Shown one piece after another: positions 9,437 to 20,160 of a DNA stretch of 64,000 bases. The notes under the pieces are model-generated. The model was not told where the DNA came from, made no database searches, and was given only the letters and a program-made list of their open reading frames with translations. How positions within the stretch are numbered: position 1 is the stretch's first letter; each line of letters starts with the position of its first letter. The position numbers and the translations under genes are program-made. The stretch comes from Branchipolynoe longqiensis (taxonomy: Eukaryota; Annelida; Polychaeta; Phyllodocida; Polynoidae), in NCBI GenBank assembly GCA_030323885.1, contig CM059194.1, positions 3,945,691-4,009,690 of the forward strand, in the 5' to 3' direction.

Positions 9437-12400
9437 TTTTTTTTTTTTTATTTTTTTTTATTGAGGCTGTATTTATACTGTCCATAGCATATAAGCCTGG
9501 GTATTCAGGCTTGTTTTCAATGCTGGCCAGCTGTAGTGTTGGTGTTGTCTTATCACACAGTAGCTGCTGATAAGGTATTTGATTGCCTGTATTTCAGTAG
9601 CAGATAGATAGTTGGTTGGTCTGGTTAGTACTATAGTAGTCTATGTTAATTTTTTTGGATTTTCTTGGCATATATGTGCTTTATTTTTTCTACTCTTATT
9701 TCTAGACTAGCCTACTCCTATTTACATATCATAGGCTTGTACGCAGCTGTGAGGTGTGTTATCTGGGTGCTTTTGGTATGGTTACCTTCCATTGGGCGTC
9801 TCGCTGGTGGGCCGTGACATGTATCACCTGCCCCTTTGCGGTGCAGCTTAGTTGGGGGTTCCTAGCCTTATTTTGCACAGATATTTTTTGTATGTTTTTA
9901 GGTCAGGAATTTGTCGTTCCTTTACTGTTTGGGCATTCCACACCTTGGCAGCCATTTCTAGCGTGCTTCTCTCGTGAGCTTTTATTTGGCTTCTGGTCTG
10001 CTTTAGTAGTGGCGCATTATTTGCTCTAGTTGCCCTTTGTGGTTTTGTTAGGAGTTTATTGTCTTGACTATAGCTGTATGCTAATGTTTTCAGATGAATT
10101 ATTCTCCTATTTTCTAGCAATTTTACTTTGGTTCTTTTGTGTATGTCATAGGTGGGGTGCAGCTTGTCTACTCTGAGGCAGATTTTCAGGGCTCTGTTCT
10201 GTAGTGTTTGCAGTTTTTTTAGAAGTTCTTTCTTTGCACCCATGTAGTTTACATCTCCATAGTCAAAATAGGGTAGCACCATGCCCTTGAAGATTTTTAT
10301 TGACATTTCTTGTGTCATGTAGTCTCTTAGCTTTGCAAATAGCCACAGTTTGTGGTTTACCTTTTGGACAATTTTGTTTATACATAGGTTGTAGTTTAGT
10401 TGGCTGTCCAACTCAAGGCCTAGGTATTTGTAATGGTCTACATTTTCTAGTGTTTGGCTTCCTAGCTTACAGTGTAGTTTTCTTTCTGGCATTTGTTTAT
10501 GCGAGAAGAGAACTGTTTTTGACTTGCTTGTGTTGATGGTTATTTTGTTGGACTCACACCACTCATCCAGTTTTAGTAGGAGCTTGTTTAGTTTAGTTAT
10601 TACCTCCTCTTCTGTGGTGCCGTTTGCATATATGACTGTGTCATCTGCATATAGTTGGAGGCATTCGGTTTGTAACCATTTTTCAAGATCGTTTATGTAG
10701 ATTATAAAGAGCAGTGGCCCTAGCACTGACCCTTGGGGTACACCACATGTGACAGGTTGGTTGTCTGATAGTGTATTGTTTATTTTTGTTCTCTGTTGCC
10801 TGTCTTTCAGGTAGCATTTTATCCAGTCCATAGTGTTGGATTTTATGCCCATGGATTCTAGTTTTTCCAATAGTATGTTATGGTCTACTGTATCGAATGC
10901 TTTGCTGAAGTCAATGAAGGCTGCTCCAACTAATTGTTTTTGGTTCATTGACGCCAATATGTCATTTGTTAGGTTAGCTATTGTTTTAGATGTGGAGTGC
11001 AGTTTCCTGAAACCTCCTTGTCTTTCGTTTAGTATATTGTTTTTTTCCAGGTGTTCATTTATGTGTCTATGTAGCACTTTTTCAATGAGCTTGCCTGGGG
11101 TTTGAAGAATCGATATTGGCCTGTAGTTTCCCATGTTTTGTTTGTCTCCACTTTTGTGGATAGGGGTAATGGTTGCCATTTTCCAGGCTGAGATAAAATG
11201 CCCCTGTTCAAAGGAGATGTTGAATAGGTCGACTATAGTGGCTGGGATGGCTTGGAGTGCCTCTTTCAGCATTTTGGTTGGTATTTCGTCTATTCCACTT
11301 GGTTTATTTGTGTCTATGTCATTTATTAGTTTTTTTACTTCTATTATATCTGTTTTGCAGGTGGGGATTTCATTCTGCACAGTTCCTGATCTATTTTCCC
11401 ACCTTTTTTTAAATTTTCCTGACAGCGTTTGTCCTATTGTGGCAAAGTGCGTGTTCAGTTTGTTTGCTGCATCTTTGTCTGAGAGTATTGTCCCTTCGTT
11501 ATCTTGGAAGGTTGTGTGCTCTTCTTTGTTATTTTTGGGGAATAATAGGTCTACATTCTTCCAGAATCTGTTTGTATTGCTTCCCCAGTCTCTGTCCTGC
11601 TTTATTATGTATTTCTTTTTTGCTGTTCTCACAGCTTTGAGAGAGTGGTTTCTGGCAATATGGTAGGCCAGTTTGTCTTCTATAGTTTCTGTGAGCTTTG
11701 CTTTATTACCCAGTTTACTTTTGGCTATGATGAGCGTTAGCAGGTCATTGTCTACCCAGGGGTCCTGGTTTTTTTGTATTTTTATTTTCTTAATGGGGCA
11801 CATCTCGTCAGCTGATTTTCTTATTTCTGCGATGATGTTGCCCCAATAGATATTAACATCATCTCTGTTTTGTGTGATGTTGTTTATGTTTTGGTGCAGA
11901 TGATTTTTTAATGCATCTTCTGAGTAGTTTTTTAGGGACCTGCCCATCTTATACTCATAGTGATTTGTGCTTTTTAGTTTTTTCCTTGTTACATATATTA
12001 GCTCATGATCACTTATACCCCAGCTCCTGGTGCCCCATTTAGTGGCGTGGTTTGAGTTGGTTAGTATTAGGTCAATTGTGGTGCTATTTTTACTGAGCCT
12101 TGTTTTTTCAGTGATGAGCTGTTGTAGGCCTAAGATTTTGATTGTGGTTTGCAGCATTAGTTTGTTTTTATCATTGCTGTTGTAATTTACATTAAAGTCT
12201 CCTAGTATGAAGATTTCTGCCTTTGTCAGTTTTTTTATGGTGTTTATGCTCTTCTCTAGGGCTTCAATGAAGAGTTCAATTTCCCCTGATGGAGGTCTGT
12301 AGAGGCTTGCTATGGCTATATTTGCTTGCTTTTCATTTTTTATTAGGCACCATAGTAGTTCTATGTGTTCATTTGATAAGTTAGCTGTTATTAGTGCTTC

Positions 12401-13443
12401 AGGATCTAGAATTTTGGTGTCTTTGCAGTAAAGGGCAACACCTCCACCCTTTTTTGTTTGGTTTAGTGTGTTATTTTGCTGCCTATCATTGCGTACAAGC
12501 CTATATCCATCTATGTTGAGGGTGTTGTTTTTGTGGTTGTCAGTGAACCATGTTTCTGACAGTGCCAGTATGTCGAGATTTTCTCTTTTTAGGTGTATTT
12601 TTATTGTGTCGATTTTGTTGGATGCACTCTGGCAGTTTAGGTGGGCAAAGTGTGTGCCCCTCCCCAGCTTGCATTCAATTTCTTCTACCATATATATTTG
12701 TGCTTTTCGGTGAGTGGTTGCTTGATTTCGCGAATTTTACTTTTTAGTTTTAGTTAGATTGAGTTTGTGTGTGTGTGTGGGGGGGGGGGGTGCTGGTGCA
12801 TGCAGCACACGCATCTCCCTCTGGTGGGTAGTTGTGTAAGTCACTGCACTTATTACCTGTTTTGTGTGGAGGATGGCATATTTTTAGTAAAGCGTGTTAG
12901 TGAGATAGTAAATTTGTGATATTCATGGTTTGGAGCCCTGGTTCCTTTCCCAGTTCTCCCCGATCTGAACATTTGTATAGTTTTGTTTATTCCTTATTTA
13001 TATTTTTCCTTTTTATTTGTTGGCATTTGTCAGGGTTTCCTTGACTTTTTGGAGGATGTCCCCCATTTTATTTTTGTAACCTGGTTTTATCGTTTCTCCT
13101 TCACTGGCGCTGTCCAGGTACCTTCCTGAGCCCCAGTATGGGCACTTTGTGCATTCCCTGAATGCATTTCCAGGGGCATTTATTAGCTTTTCTTTTAGCT
13201 CTATGTTTTGTGTGAATTTTGCGTGGACGATATCCTCCAGCACTTTTTCATTTGTTTTGCACCATTCTGGTGATCTCCATATTTTGTTGGCCATTGCTTT
13301 TATTGTGTACGGGTTGTCCGTGTTTTCGATCATTCTCATTATGTCATGTTTATCGTGATATTTGGCTATTATTGAGCAGTAGTATTGCTCGGCCGAGGTG
13401 TACTTTTTCCCATCCTTTCCTGTGACTTCGCATTTGTACAGGT
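9437..13443 (-). mobile_element. Young LINE retrotransposon with a NADAR domain, 5'-truncated
   Basis: This 4.0-kb insertion reads on the minus strand: NADAR-encoding ORF1 end (13,446-13,013), a spacer of about 320 bp, ORF2 with endonuclease and reverse transcriptase (12,691-9,848), a 3' UTR of about 400 bp, and an A-rich tail (T-rich on plus at 9,437-9,462). It sits inside an older copy of its own family in the opposite orientation. The host copy stops at codon-equivalent 430 and restarts at 431, which fixes both boundaries to within a few bases. I see no clear target-site duplication. The ORFs lack stops or frameshifts, so the copy is recent. The spacer holds a G/C homopolymer and a CA tract near 12,765-12,790. 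Confidence 0.9.
9848..12691 (-). CDS. LINE ORF2: apurinic-type endonuclease plus reverse transcriptase
   Basis: The product is a 947-residue protein for target-primed reverse transcription. An EEP-fold endonuclease occupies about residues 10-240, with LNCQS (N19), LALSETW (E46), GDFN (164-167) and ISDHE (227-229). A reverse transcriptase occupies about 460-760, with GNYRPISIL, FIDFSKAFDTVDH (about 592-603), GVPQGSVLGPLL (650-661) and catalytic YADD (681-684). A thumb/C-terminal part includes YKYLGLELD. Every catalytic motif I can check is present and the frame is uninterrupted. The motif style fits the Jockey/CR1/L2 side of the LINE tree; I cannot place the clade more finely. The start codon is the first ATG of the frame and lies just ahead of the endonuclease fold. 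ORF1 ends about 320 bp upstream in the same frame register, separated by stops. Confidence 0.92.
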   Translation of the reverse strand: MVEEIECKLGRGTHFAHLNCQSASNKIDTIKIHLKRENLDILALSETWFTDNHKNNTLNIDGYRLVRNDRQQNNTLNQTKKGGGVALYCKDTKILDPEALITANLSNEHIELLWCLIKNEKQANIAIASLYRPPSGEIELFIEALEKSINTIKKLTKAEIFILGDFNVNYNSNDKNKLMLQTTIKILGLQQLITEKTRLSKNSTTIDLILTNSNHATKWGTRSWGISDHELIYVTRKKLKSTNHYEYKMGRSLKNYSEDALKNHLHQNINNITQNRDDVNIYWGNIIAEIRKSADEMCPIKKIKIQKNQDPWVDNDLLTLIIAKSKLGNKAKLTETIEDKLAYHIARNHSLKAVRTAKKKYIIKQDRDWGSNTNRFWKNVDLLFPKNNKEEHTTFQDNEGTILSDKDAANKLNTHFATIGQTLSGKFKKRWENRSGTVQNEIPTCKTDIIEVKKLINDIDTNKPSGIDEIPTKMLKEALQAIPATIVDLFNISFEQGHFISAWKMATITPIHKSGDKQNMGNYRPISILQTPGKLIEKVLHRHINEHLEKNNILNERQGGFRKLHSTSKTIANLTNDILASMNQKQLVGAAFIDFSKAFDTVDHNILLEKLESMGIKSNTMDWIKCYLKDRQQRTKINNTLSDNQPVTCGVPQGSVLGPLLFIIYINDLEKWLQTECLQLYADDTVIYANGTTEEEVITKLNKLLLKLDEWCESNKITINTSKSKTVLFSHKQMPERKLHCKLGSQTLENVDHYKYLGLELDSQLNYNLCINKIVQKVNHKLWLFAKLRDYMTQEMSIKIFKGMVLPYFDYGDVNYMGAKKELLKKLQTLQNRALKICLRVDKLHPTYDIHKRTKVKLLENRRIIHLKTLAYSYSQDNKLLTKPQRATRANNAPLLKQTRSQIKAHERSTLEMAAKVWNAQTVKERQIPDLKTYKKYLCKIRLGTPN

Positions 13444-13446
13444 TAC
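13013..13446 (-). CDS. LINE ORF1 C-terminal part: NADAR (YbiA-like) domain, 5'-truncated
   Basis: About 145 codons run from the insertion boundary to a TAA at 13,013-13,015. In order I see SNLYKCEV (family pattern SNFYPCEI), KYTSAEQYY (SxEHYY with the conserved Glu), then WRSPEWCKTNEKVLEDIV (W...K..VM), HAKFTQNIELKEKL (KF.QN..L...L), CPYWGSGR (YWG.G), and NKMGDILQKVKETL (G.N.LG..LM..R). These are the successive hallmarks of the NADAR superfamily. Members act on ADP-ribose-linked chemistry: some remove ADP-ribose from guanine bases, and bacterial and plant relatives act in riboflavin-pathway intermediates. Only the first few residues of the fold are missing. Residues upstream of SNLY in the longer open frame (13,447-13,591) are antisense of the older LINE and do not belong. 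A function in retrotransposition is inference. Confidence 0.85.
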
Positions 13447-15519
13447 TGGGAAAACAAGTCAGAAAATATCCAGGATGAAATCCCCACCTGCAAAACTTAC
13501 CTAAAAGAACTAACACAGCTAATAAATGACATAGATGAAAACAAACCAAGTGGAATAGATGGAATCCCCACAAAAATACTAAAAGAGGCACTCCAAGCCA
13601 TCCCAGATACCATGGTCGACCTGTTCAACATATCATTTGAGCAGGGACACTTCATCACAGCATGGAAGATGGCAACCATCACCCCCATATACAAAAGTGG
13701 TGATAAACAAAACATGGGGAACTACAGACCAATCTTGCAAACACCAGGCAACCTAATTGAAAAGATATTCCACAGGCACATAAATGCGCACCTGGAAAAA
13801 ACCAATATACTAAGCAAGAGGTAAGGAGGTTTCAGAAAACTCCACTCCACATCAAAAACAATAGCAAACATAACAAGTGATGTGCTGGCACCATTGAACC
13901 AAAAGAAATTATTTGGAGCAGCGTTCATCGACTTCAGCAAAGCCTTTCACACTGTAGACCCCAGCATATTAATAAGAAAATTAAACAACATGGGCATTAA
14001 ATCCAAATCAATAAACTGGATAAAATGCTACCTAAACAACAGGCAGCAAAAAAACTAAAGTAAATGGTACACTCTCAGACCAACACACTATCACCTGTGG
14101 TGTACCCCAAGGATCAGTCCTGGGACCACTGCTATTTATACTATACATAAATGATCTAGAAAAATGGCTGGAGACAGAATGTCTCCAGCTATATGCGGAT
14201 GACACTGCCATATATGCAGAAGGAAGCACAGTAGAGGAGGTAGCTACCAAACTGAACAACCTCCTGCTAAAACTGGACAGCTGGTGTGAATCCAATAAAA
14301 TAACCATCAATGCAAATAAATCTAAAACAGTACTCTTCTCACATACAGCAATCACAGGAAGAAACCTACAATGCACACTAGGAAACCAAACACTGGAAAG
14401 TGTAAATCACTACAAATACCTAGGCCTAGAACTGGATAGCCAGCTAAACTACAATCTGTGTTTAACAAAAATCATACAAAAAGTAAATCACAAACTATGG
14501 CTATTTGCTAAACTAAGAAACTATATGAGACAAGATATGTCAATAAAAATCTTCAAAGGCATGGTACTCCCCTACTTTGACTATGGATATGTAATCTACA
14601 TTGGTGCTAAAAAAGAGCTACTAAAAGAATTGCAGATACTTCAAAATAGGGCCTTGAAAATATGCCTGAAAGTAGACAAACTACACCCCACTTATGACCT
14701 AGACAAAAGAACTAAAGTAAAGCTACTAGAAAACAGAAGGATAATCCACCTAAAAACATTAGCATATGGATATAGCCAAGACATTAAGCGTCTAACCCAA
14801 CCACTAAGGGACACCAGAGCAAGCAAGGCACCACTACTAAGACAGACCAGAAGCCAGATCAAAGCCCATGAAAGGAGCACACTGGAAATGGCCGCCAAGG
14901 CATGGAATGCGCAAACGGTGAAAGAAAGACAAATCCCTGACCTAAAAACGTACAACAAATATCTGTGCAAAATAAAAACTGGGAACCCCAACTGAACTGC
15001 ACCACAAGGGGGCAGGTGATATGTCACGGCCCACCAACTGGACAGCCCAGGGCGGGATAACCGTAAATATAAAAGCCAGATAACATATCCAACAACAATA
15101 TAAATCAAATCAATTTCAAAACTCAACCACTTATTACGTACAAGCCTATGGACATGTAAATAAAATAGGCTAGTATAGAAGTAAGTAGAAAAAAGTGGAA
15201 AACTCTTCCCAAGAAACCAAGAAAACCCCAAAACACTGACATAGAACCTTAAGAAAACAACTAACATAGTAATAAGAATAGAACAAAAATACAATGCCCA
15301 GAGGGCCCAAAAAAACTAACATAGACTACTAAACGTACCAACAGACTATCTATCTGCTACTGAAATGCAGAGAATCAAATAACTTATCGGCAGCTACTGT
15401 TTGGTAAGACAACACCAACACTACATCTTGCCAGCATTGAAAACAAGCCTAGGTACCCATGCTTACATGCTATGGACAGAATAAATAGAGCCTCGATAAA
15501 AAAAATTAAAAAAAACAAA
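13444..15519 (+). pseudogene. Downstream half of the interrupted older LINE copy
   Basis: It begins with a WENKSE segment equivalent to residue 431 of the intact ORF2 and runs through reverse transcriptase (NYRPI, GAAFIDFSKAF, a frame-shifted GVPQGS region, YADDTA) to the C-terminus at 14,525-14,995 (QIPDLKTYNKYL). The 3' UTR and an A-rich tail follow at about 15,490-15,519. An in-frame stop follows the ILSKR segment (about 13,822), and at least one frameshift lies near 14,050. It is joined to 9,171-9,436 once the opposite-strand insertion is removed conceptually. Confidence 0.88.
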
Positions 15520-16132
15520 AACATTATATATTGTATGAAAGGAGGTAAATGCTGAAACTAAGGGCAACATATACAGTTAATCCAGACTGGTTTCTTCACC
15601 CAGACAAATAGTCTGTGAAGAATGCCACAGAATGGGTATAATAATTAAGTCAAGAAGTACGTTCTGTGTGCCTGCTATGGTATGATTTACAGATGCCAAT
15701 ATCTGAGGGAGTGTCAGCACACAGGTGACAATGCATGGGGGCTGTGGCTGTGTGCGTGTGTGTGAGTGTTCGCAGGACCTGCCAAAGCCAGGTGTCAGGC
15801 TGGAGGTGGGAGGTGGAGTGTGTGTGTGTGTGTGGTGAGCCCTCCCTACCCTACCTGGTGGCAGTTTGCTGAAATAAAGATGATAAAATATGTAATTCTC
15901 AAAGTAAGGCATGTAGAAACTCCTACTATTTTGGAGTTGTCCCAATCTAAGGGACTGGTGACCACGGGTGTTATGTAAAGATAAATAGGGTTGATAATCC
16001 CAGATAACTGTAATTGGTGAACTTGATGGAAAAATATATATCTGACTTGGGGTGGGTGGGTTGTCCCCCCACCCCTTAAATAGATGGGGGGAGGGGAGTG
16101 GTGGGGGTCCACCCACTCCCACCCTGCCTCCC
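15520..16132. other. Non-coding stretch with GT and G/C-rich tracts
   Basis: GT-rich microsatellite segments lie at about 15,745-15,835, and a G-rich/C-rich segment at about 16,055-16,135. No coding feature. Confidence 0.4.
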
Positions 16133-16531
16133 CCACCACTGACTGGAGGAGTTCAACCAATGAAATGCAATGTTACTGTCTCTGACTGAGGAGACTCCCA
16201 GCAACTGTGTACCTGTGTTTTGAATGTTTTTCATCTGAATAAAAGAGCTGGGCAGGGGCTGTGGCAGGCAGATGACCTGGAGACTGCACAGCAGGAGGAG
16301 CCAGCCACCCCTCCCTACTACTAGACGTTACCACACTTAATTTCTGTTGGGTTGATATTTCTTGGAACAGATATATTAAGCAGATATAGTAAGCAGATAT
16401 AGTAAGCAAATACAGTAAGCGGATCATCGCTTGAGTAATATCATACATTAGTGCTTTCCGGCATACACACACAGAAGTTAGGGTTCTATTTCTTATAAAG
16501 ATTCTAGCGTGTAAAATACCGCTAGTTAACA
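16133..16531 (+). repeat. LTR (3' portion), copy 1
   Basis: This block is repeated at 22,559-22,888 plus 23,544-23,630. Shared words are CCACCACTGACTGGAGGAGT, a polyadenylation signal (CTGAATAAAAGA), GCAGGAGGAGCCA, a short 13-14-bp tandem motif (GCAGATATAGTAA, about 16,380-16,425) and a common end GCTAGTTAACA. AATAAA before a GC-rich box and a fixed end in ACA fit the R-U5 side of an LTR. The following GTGGTGGACCACAACGGC could be a primer-binding site (begins TGG two bases downstream), which is inference. The 5' boundary is unknown. Confidence 0.55.
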
Positions 16532-17845
16532 GTGGTGGACCACAACGGCTTTGTCAATTATGGTCAGTTTTTTGTTGTTGCTTGCATTGTTGACAACGTA
16601 CCGCATATTTTCTGATTCGAACAGGTACTCCAGAGGAGGCGTCCAGTGCCAATATTGTGATATTTTAATTGTGTTATTTGCTGTTGTGATTTGTTGTTGG
16701 TAGTTAACATGTTTTTTTGTGTACTTATGTTGAGAGTATTTTGTTGGGATGATGGGAAATGTGGCAGGTTAGCTGTGGACCTATCGCATGTGGATGACAG
16801 ATGGCCACCGGGGGTAAATTGGCGAGTGTGTTTGCCATGGGTACAGATTTCTGTGACAGAATATAGTCAGAAGAAGATTTCTGTAACAGAATATAGTAAG
16901 AAGAAGACTGAAGAATGGTTGTAAGGGGTAACTTAGTGATTCTGACAGTAATGTGAATATGTGACAGGAATCTTTGGGATAGATTGGTATTTCACTGGAG
17001 TTATTGTCTGCTGGTTACAGCTAGTATTGCTGGGAGCCAGGTTCAATTATTTCAAGCTAGATTATTTTTTGTCTGGATTCAGCTATTTGTGGATTTGCCT
17101 ATTTGTGGATTTGCCTATTTGTGGATGTGCCTATTTGTGGAATAACCTATTTCTGGGGTCACCTATTTCTGGGGTCCCAGGGGTAAAATTCCTTATTTTG
17201 GATTTGATTATTGTGGATTGGGGGTCATATTTCGCTTCCGAAAATCTGTATTGTGGGTTGGCCACAACCAGTTGCTTAATTGTGAGTCAGCTGCAGTTAG
17301 CTGGCTGCTGTGGGTAGCTACATTTTGCAGGGTGTTGGGGGTTAACCATAATCGTTTTTTTCCATTGGCATTGTATTTTGGCCTGGTGGTCCTGCTAGTG
17401 TGAAGCAAGCCGACTGGTAGACTGGAGTTGATCACCAATGGGGTTGACTTGTACATCTAGGTTGACCCATGTGTTGACAAAATTGTCTAACTGACCGCAC
17501 ATGTTGACTTGTGTGGAGTTGGTAACTAAGCCGACTTCTGTAATTTTTCTAATAACACATGATTGTTACATTGAATTGAAAATTTAGTGTGCTTGGCTGG
17601 GTGCTGGGCATTTTGTGATTGAAATCCCAATTGTGGTTGTGAACCGGAAGTGTAGTAATTTCAGATGTAGTTCAAAATTAGGGTTCACACCTGTCACTGT
17701 TCACATAAAACAGTTTTTTTGTTGTTGTTGTTGATTATCTCAATTGCTTGTTGCATAAATGAGTGTTTATTGTTGATACCGGGATTTTTTTAGGGCAATT
17801 TTTTGTTTGTTTGTTGATTGATAGGGGAGTCAATATCCTAAGAAA
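16532..17845 (+). other. Leader between LTR copy 1 and gag
   Basis: This stretch carries no recognisable gene. It is T/G-rich on plus and connects the putative LTR end to the gag frame at 17,846, so it is probably the untranslated internal leader of the same element. Confidence 0.35.
17082..17165 (+). repeat. Short tandem repeat, about 17 bp x 4-5
   Basis: The motif GCCTATTTGTGGATTT repeats four times with small changes, followed by a related CCTATTTCTGGGGTCA pair. Confidence 0.75.
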
Positions 17846-19611
17846 ATGGCTATATCACCGGGTCAGTGCGGACACTTTCAGAAGTGGATGGGGGATGGCA
17901 TGGCAGCAGGTCAACTACCTATGGATACCAAGGAGGCTGACTATGCAGATCACTACCTAGGAGATCTATTGGGATCAAAGCAGATAGCAATGCAGCAATC
18001 TGTCCCACTGATACCAGAAAAACCGTACCGTCTGAACATTTGGGAATTTTCCTGCTTAGTAGGGATAACAGATGGGTCTGTGAAAGGGACCTTATGGAAA
18101 TGGTTGGATTGGATTGAAGCCGCCAGAGCGCATGGGGGGGGGATAAATTTGATGATTCAATGATCTTGGCATTTGCCTTCACTCACTCCCAGGGTTTGTT
18201 ATGGGATGTTCTGAGGTCACTCCAAAGGAGGCAGCATGATACCCAGTGGGAGGTGGTGAAGAAGGAGGACATGGAAACCTTACTCACTGCAGACAAAGAA
18301 GAGTTTCTACAGGACACTGTGAAATGGACGAGCCAAACCAAGCATGAGTCGGAAGTGTCATATTGCCACCGATACTGGGATGCAGTGGCTGGGGCATGGG
18401 AGCCAGATGATATGCAGGTCCCTAGCACTACTAAGACCTTGATTAAGACCTTTATCAATTCTCTGAGTCATGCATATGTTAGGTGTGCCATCCGTCGGCA
18501 GAAGCCAACAACAATAGAGGAGGTTGTAGTTCTGGTAAAGACGGAGGGTATGTCTAGAGATGCTGAGGGTATGTCTAGAGATAGCGATGATGAGGAGGCC
18601 ATGGATATCTCCGCCATCAGGCATAGCCGTACAGCGAGGGATAAGGGCCCTGAGATGGGGAAGGCTGCTGAGATACTTCGGGCCGAATTAGCGGAGGTGA
18701 CGCAGGCATTCAAGACTGTACAGGGCGAGTTGAAGAGCCTGAGGAAGCATGTTGATAGGAGGGATGAGAGAAATGATGAGGTGTCCAGAGGCGCAGGGCA
18801 CCACGGTGCATGGGCTCCTGGGGACGGGGTACCGCCTGACTTCAATCAGCAGACTTTCTTGAATGCGATAGTTGCCACTATGAGAGGTCAAGATAGTGGG
18901 GGGAACTATCAGAACAATGGGTCTACCATTTACAGCAATGGGTCTAACCAACAGAGTAGTGGCTATAAAAGCCAGCAGAATGGTTCTGGGAATGCGCAAC
19001 AGGGCTTGGGGTGCAACCAGCGAGATAGAGGGGTGTATAACCAGCGTGGTGGGCGCCTGATACAACGTAATGATTGGGGTCGGGGGGGAAGATTTCATAA
19101 TGGAGGGGGACCTCCCCGGTCATTCGGCTGCTACTTCTGTGAGGGTGACCACCGGGTGATGGATTGTCCACAGTGTGATGAGGCAGCAAAAGCCCTTGAG
19201 CACCTGTGTAAGGTGCGGGGTGCGATGATCAGTGCCATGGAACAATCAGAACCAGGGAAACTGATCGTTGTGACTGATTGCCAGCCTTGCATCACGCTCA
19301 ACCTTGGCGGGGTGAGTTTTGTGACGCTGGTCGATACAGGAGTGAGTAGATCGATTATTACTCGTAAGTGCTGGGAGCACTTGGTCATGGCAAAGGTGGT
19401 TGCTTCCCAATTAAGAGATGGGTTGAGACTGAGGTCTCTCACGGGGCACAATCCTAATCATCATGTCCTAGTAATGCCAGACGCCAAGCTAGGTAACTAC
19501 AACTATCAATTGATAAGTCCTGTGATTGAATCTGCCAGGTTTTTAACCCAAAGATTTGAATCGGATGACACATTGGCATCCCTTTCCAAGCTTCCTAGTT
19601 GCGTCATCTGA
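17846..19611 (+). pseudogene. Gag and protease of a Gypsy-type LTR retrotransposon
   Basis: Two frames make one gag-protease block. The first (17,846-18,163) and the second (18,160-19,611, 483 codons) overlap out of register just after a run of nine G at about 18,134-18,142, so a one-base homopolymer change explains the break. The second frame has a helical capsid-like part (about 1-130), two direct DAEGMSRD-type repeats near 128-143, a coiled segment (about 170-215), a Gln/Asn/Gly-rich region, a zinc knuckle variant CX2CX3HX4C beginning CYFC (residue about 324), and an aspartic-protease signature LVDTG (catalytic Asp about 392). The frame ends soon after the protease start, and no reverse transcriptase follows. 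The upstream LTR-like block at 16,133-16,531 is its likely 5' LTR. The capsid is not obviously the same lineage as the minus-strand Gypsy at 58.5-63.6 kb. Confidence 0.75.
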
Positions 19612-20160
19612 GAATGATATCGCCTACTCTAAGCCATTCAATTATTCAGGTATGTACCGTCTGACAGGTGACCCTCCCACTGGATAGTGAAGTCTGCAAC
19701 TTTTTGATTCAAATCAGAAAATATGCATTCACAGAACAAACACGGAAATTGGGACCTTCAATTTTCTTTTTTTAAATTGTTGATTACCCAGGAGAAATTG
19801 TTTTTCTCTCATTCCACTGCTCCTTTCCGTATGCTCGTGATAACAATCAGCAGGGTAGGCAGCTACAAGTGTAAATATTTTAAATCATTGGTTTGAATGG
19901 ACCAGAGTTTGAATTCTGTGATCTCCCAAAATCGGAGGCAGGCGCTCAACTCATTCAGACATCTCATTCGCTTATTTCAAGCAGCACCATCTAAAACTGA
20001 TGATTTCTCCTCTAAGCAATACAATTATTCAGGCCTTTACGTTACACTCCTACTGGATCGTCAGGTGTGCTCATTCCATATGAGAAATCAATCACTTTTA
20101 CAAAGACTCTAATCAGGAAATGTGTTGTCACAGATCAAGTATGGGCATTGGGATAATCAA
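19612..20160. repeat. Diverged duplicate blocks with a SINE head remnant
   Basis: The block at about 19,628-19,770 (AATTATTCAGG ... GGAAATTGGGACC) recurs at about 20,010-20,150 (AATTATTCAGG ... GTATGGGCATTGGGA). Between them, 19,873-19,975 is a minus-strand type A SINE head (ATCATTGGTTTGAATGGACC, CCAAAATCGGAGG). No coding feature. Confidence 0.4.

Noticed and set aside
10833..11666. Hydrophobic plus-strand frames inside the LINE
   Set aside because: Antisense shadows of the intact reverse-transcriptase ORF.
13447..13591. N-terminal hydrophobic extension of the NADAR frame
   Set aside because: It is antisense of the older plus-strand LINE beyond the insertion boundary, so the true element sequence begins at about 13,446.
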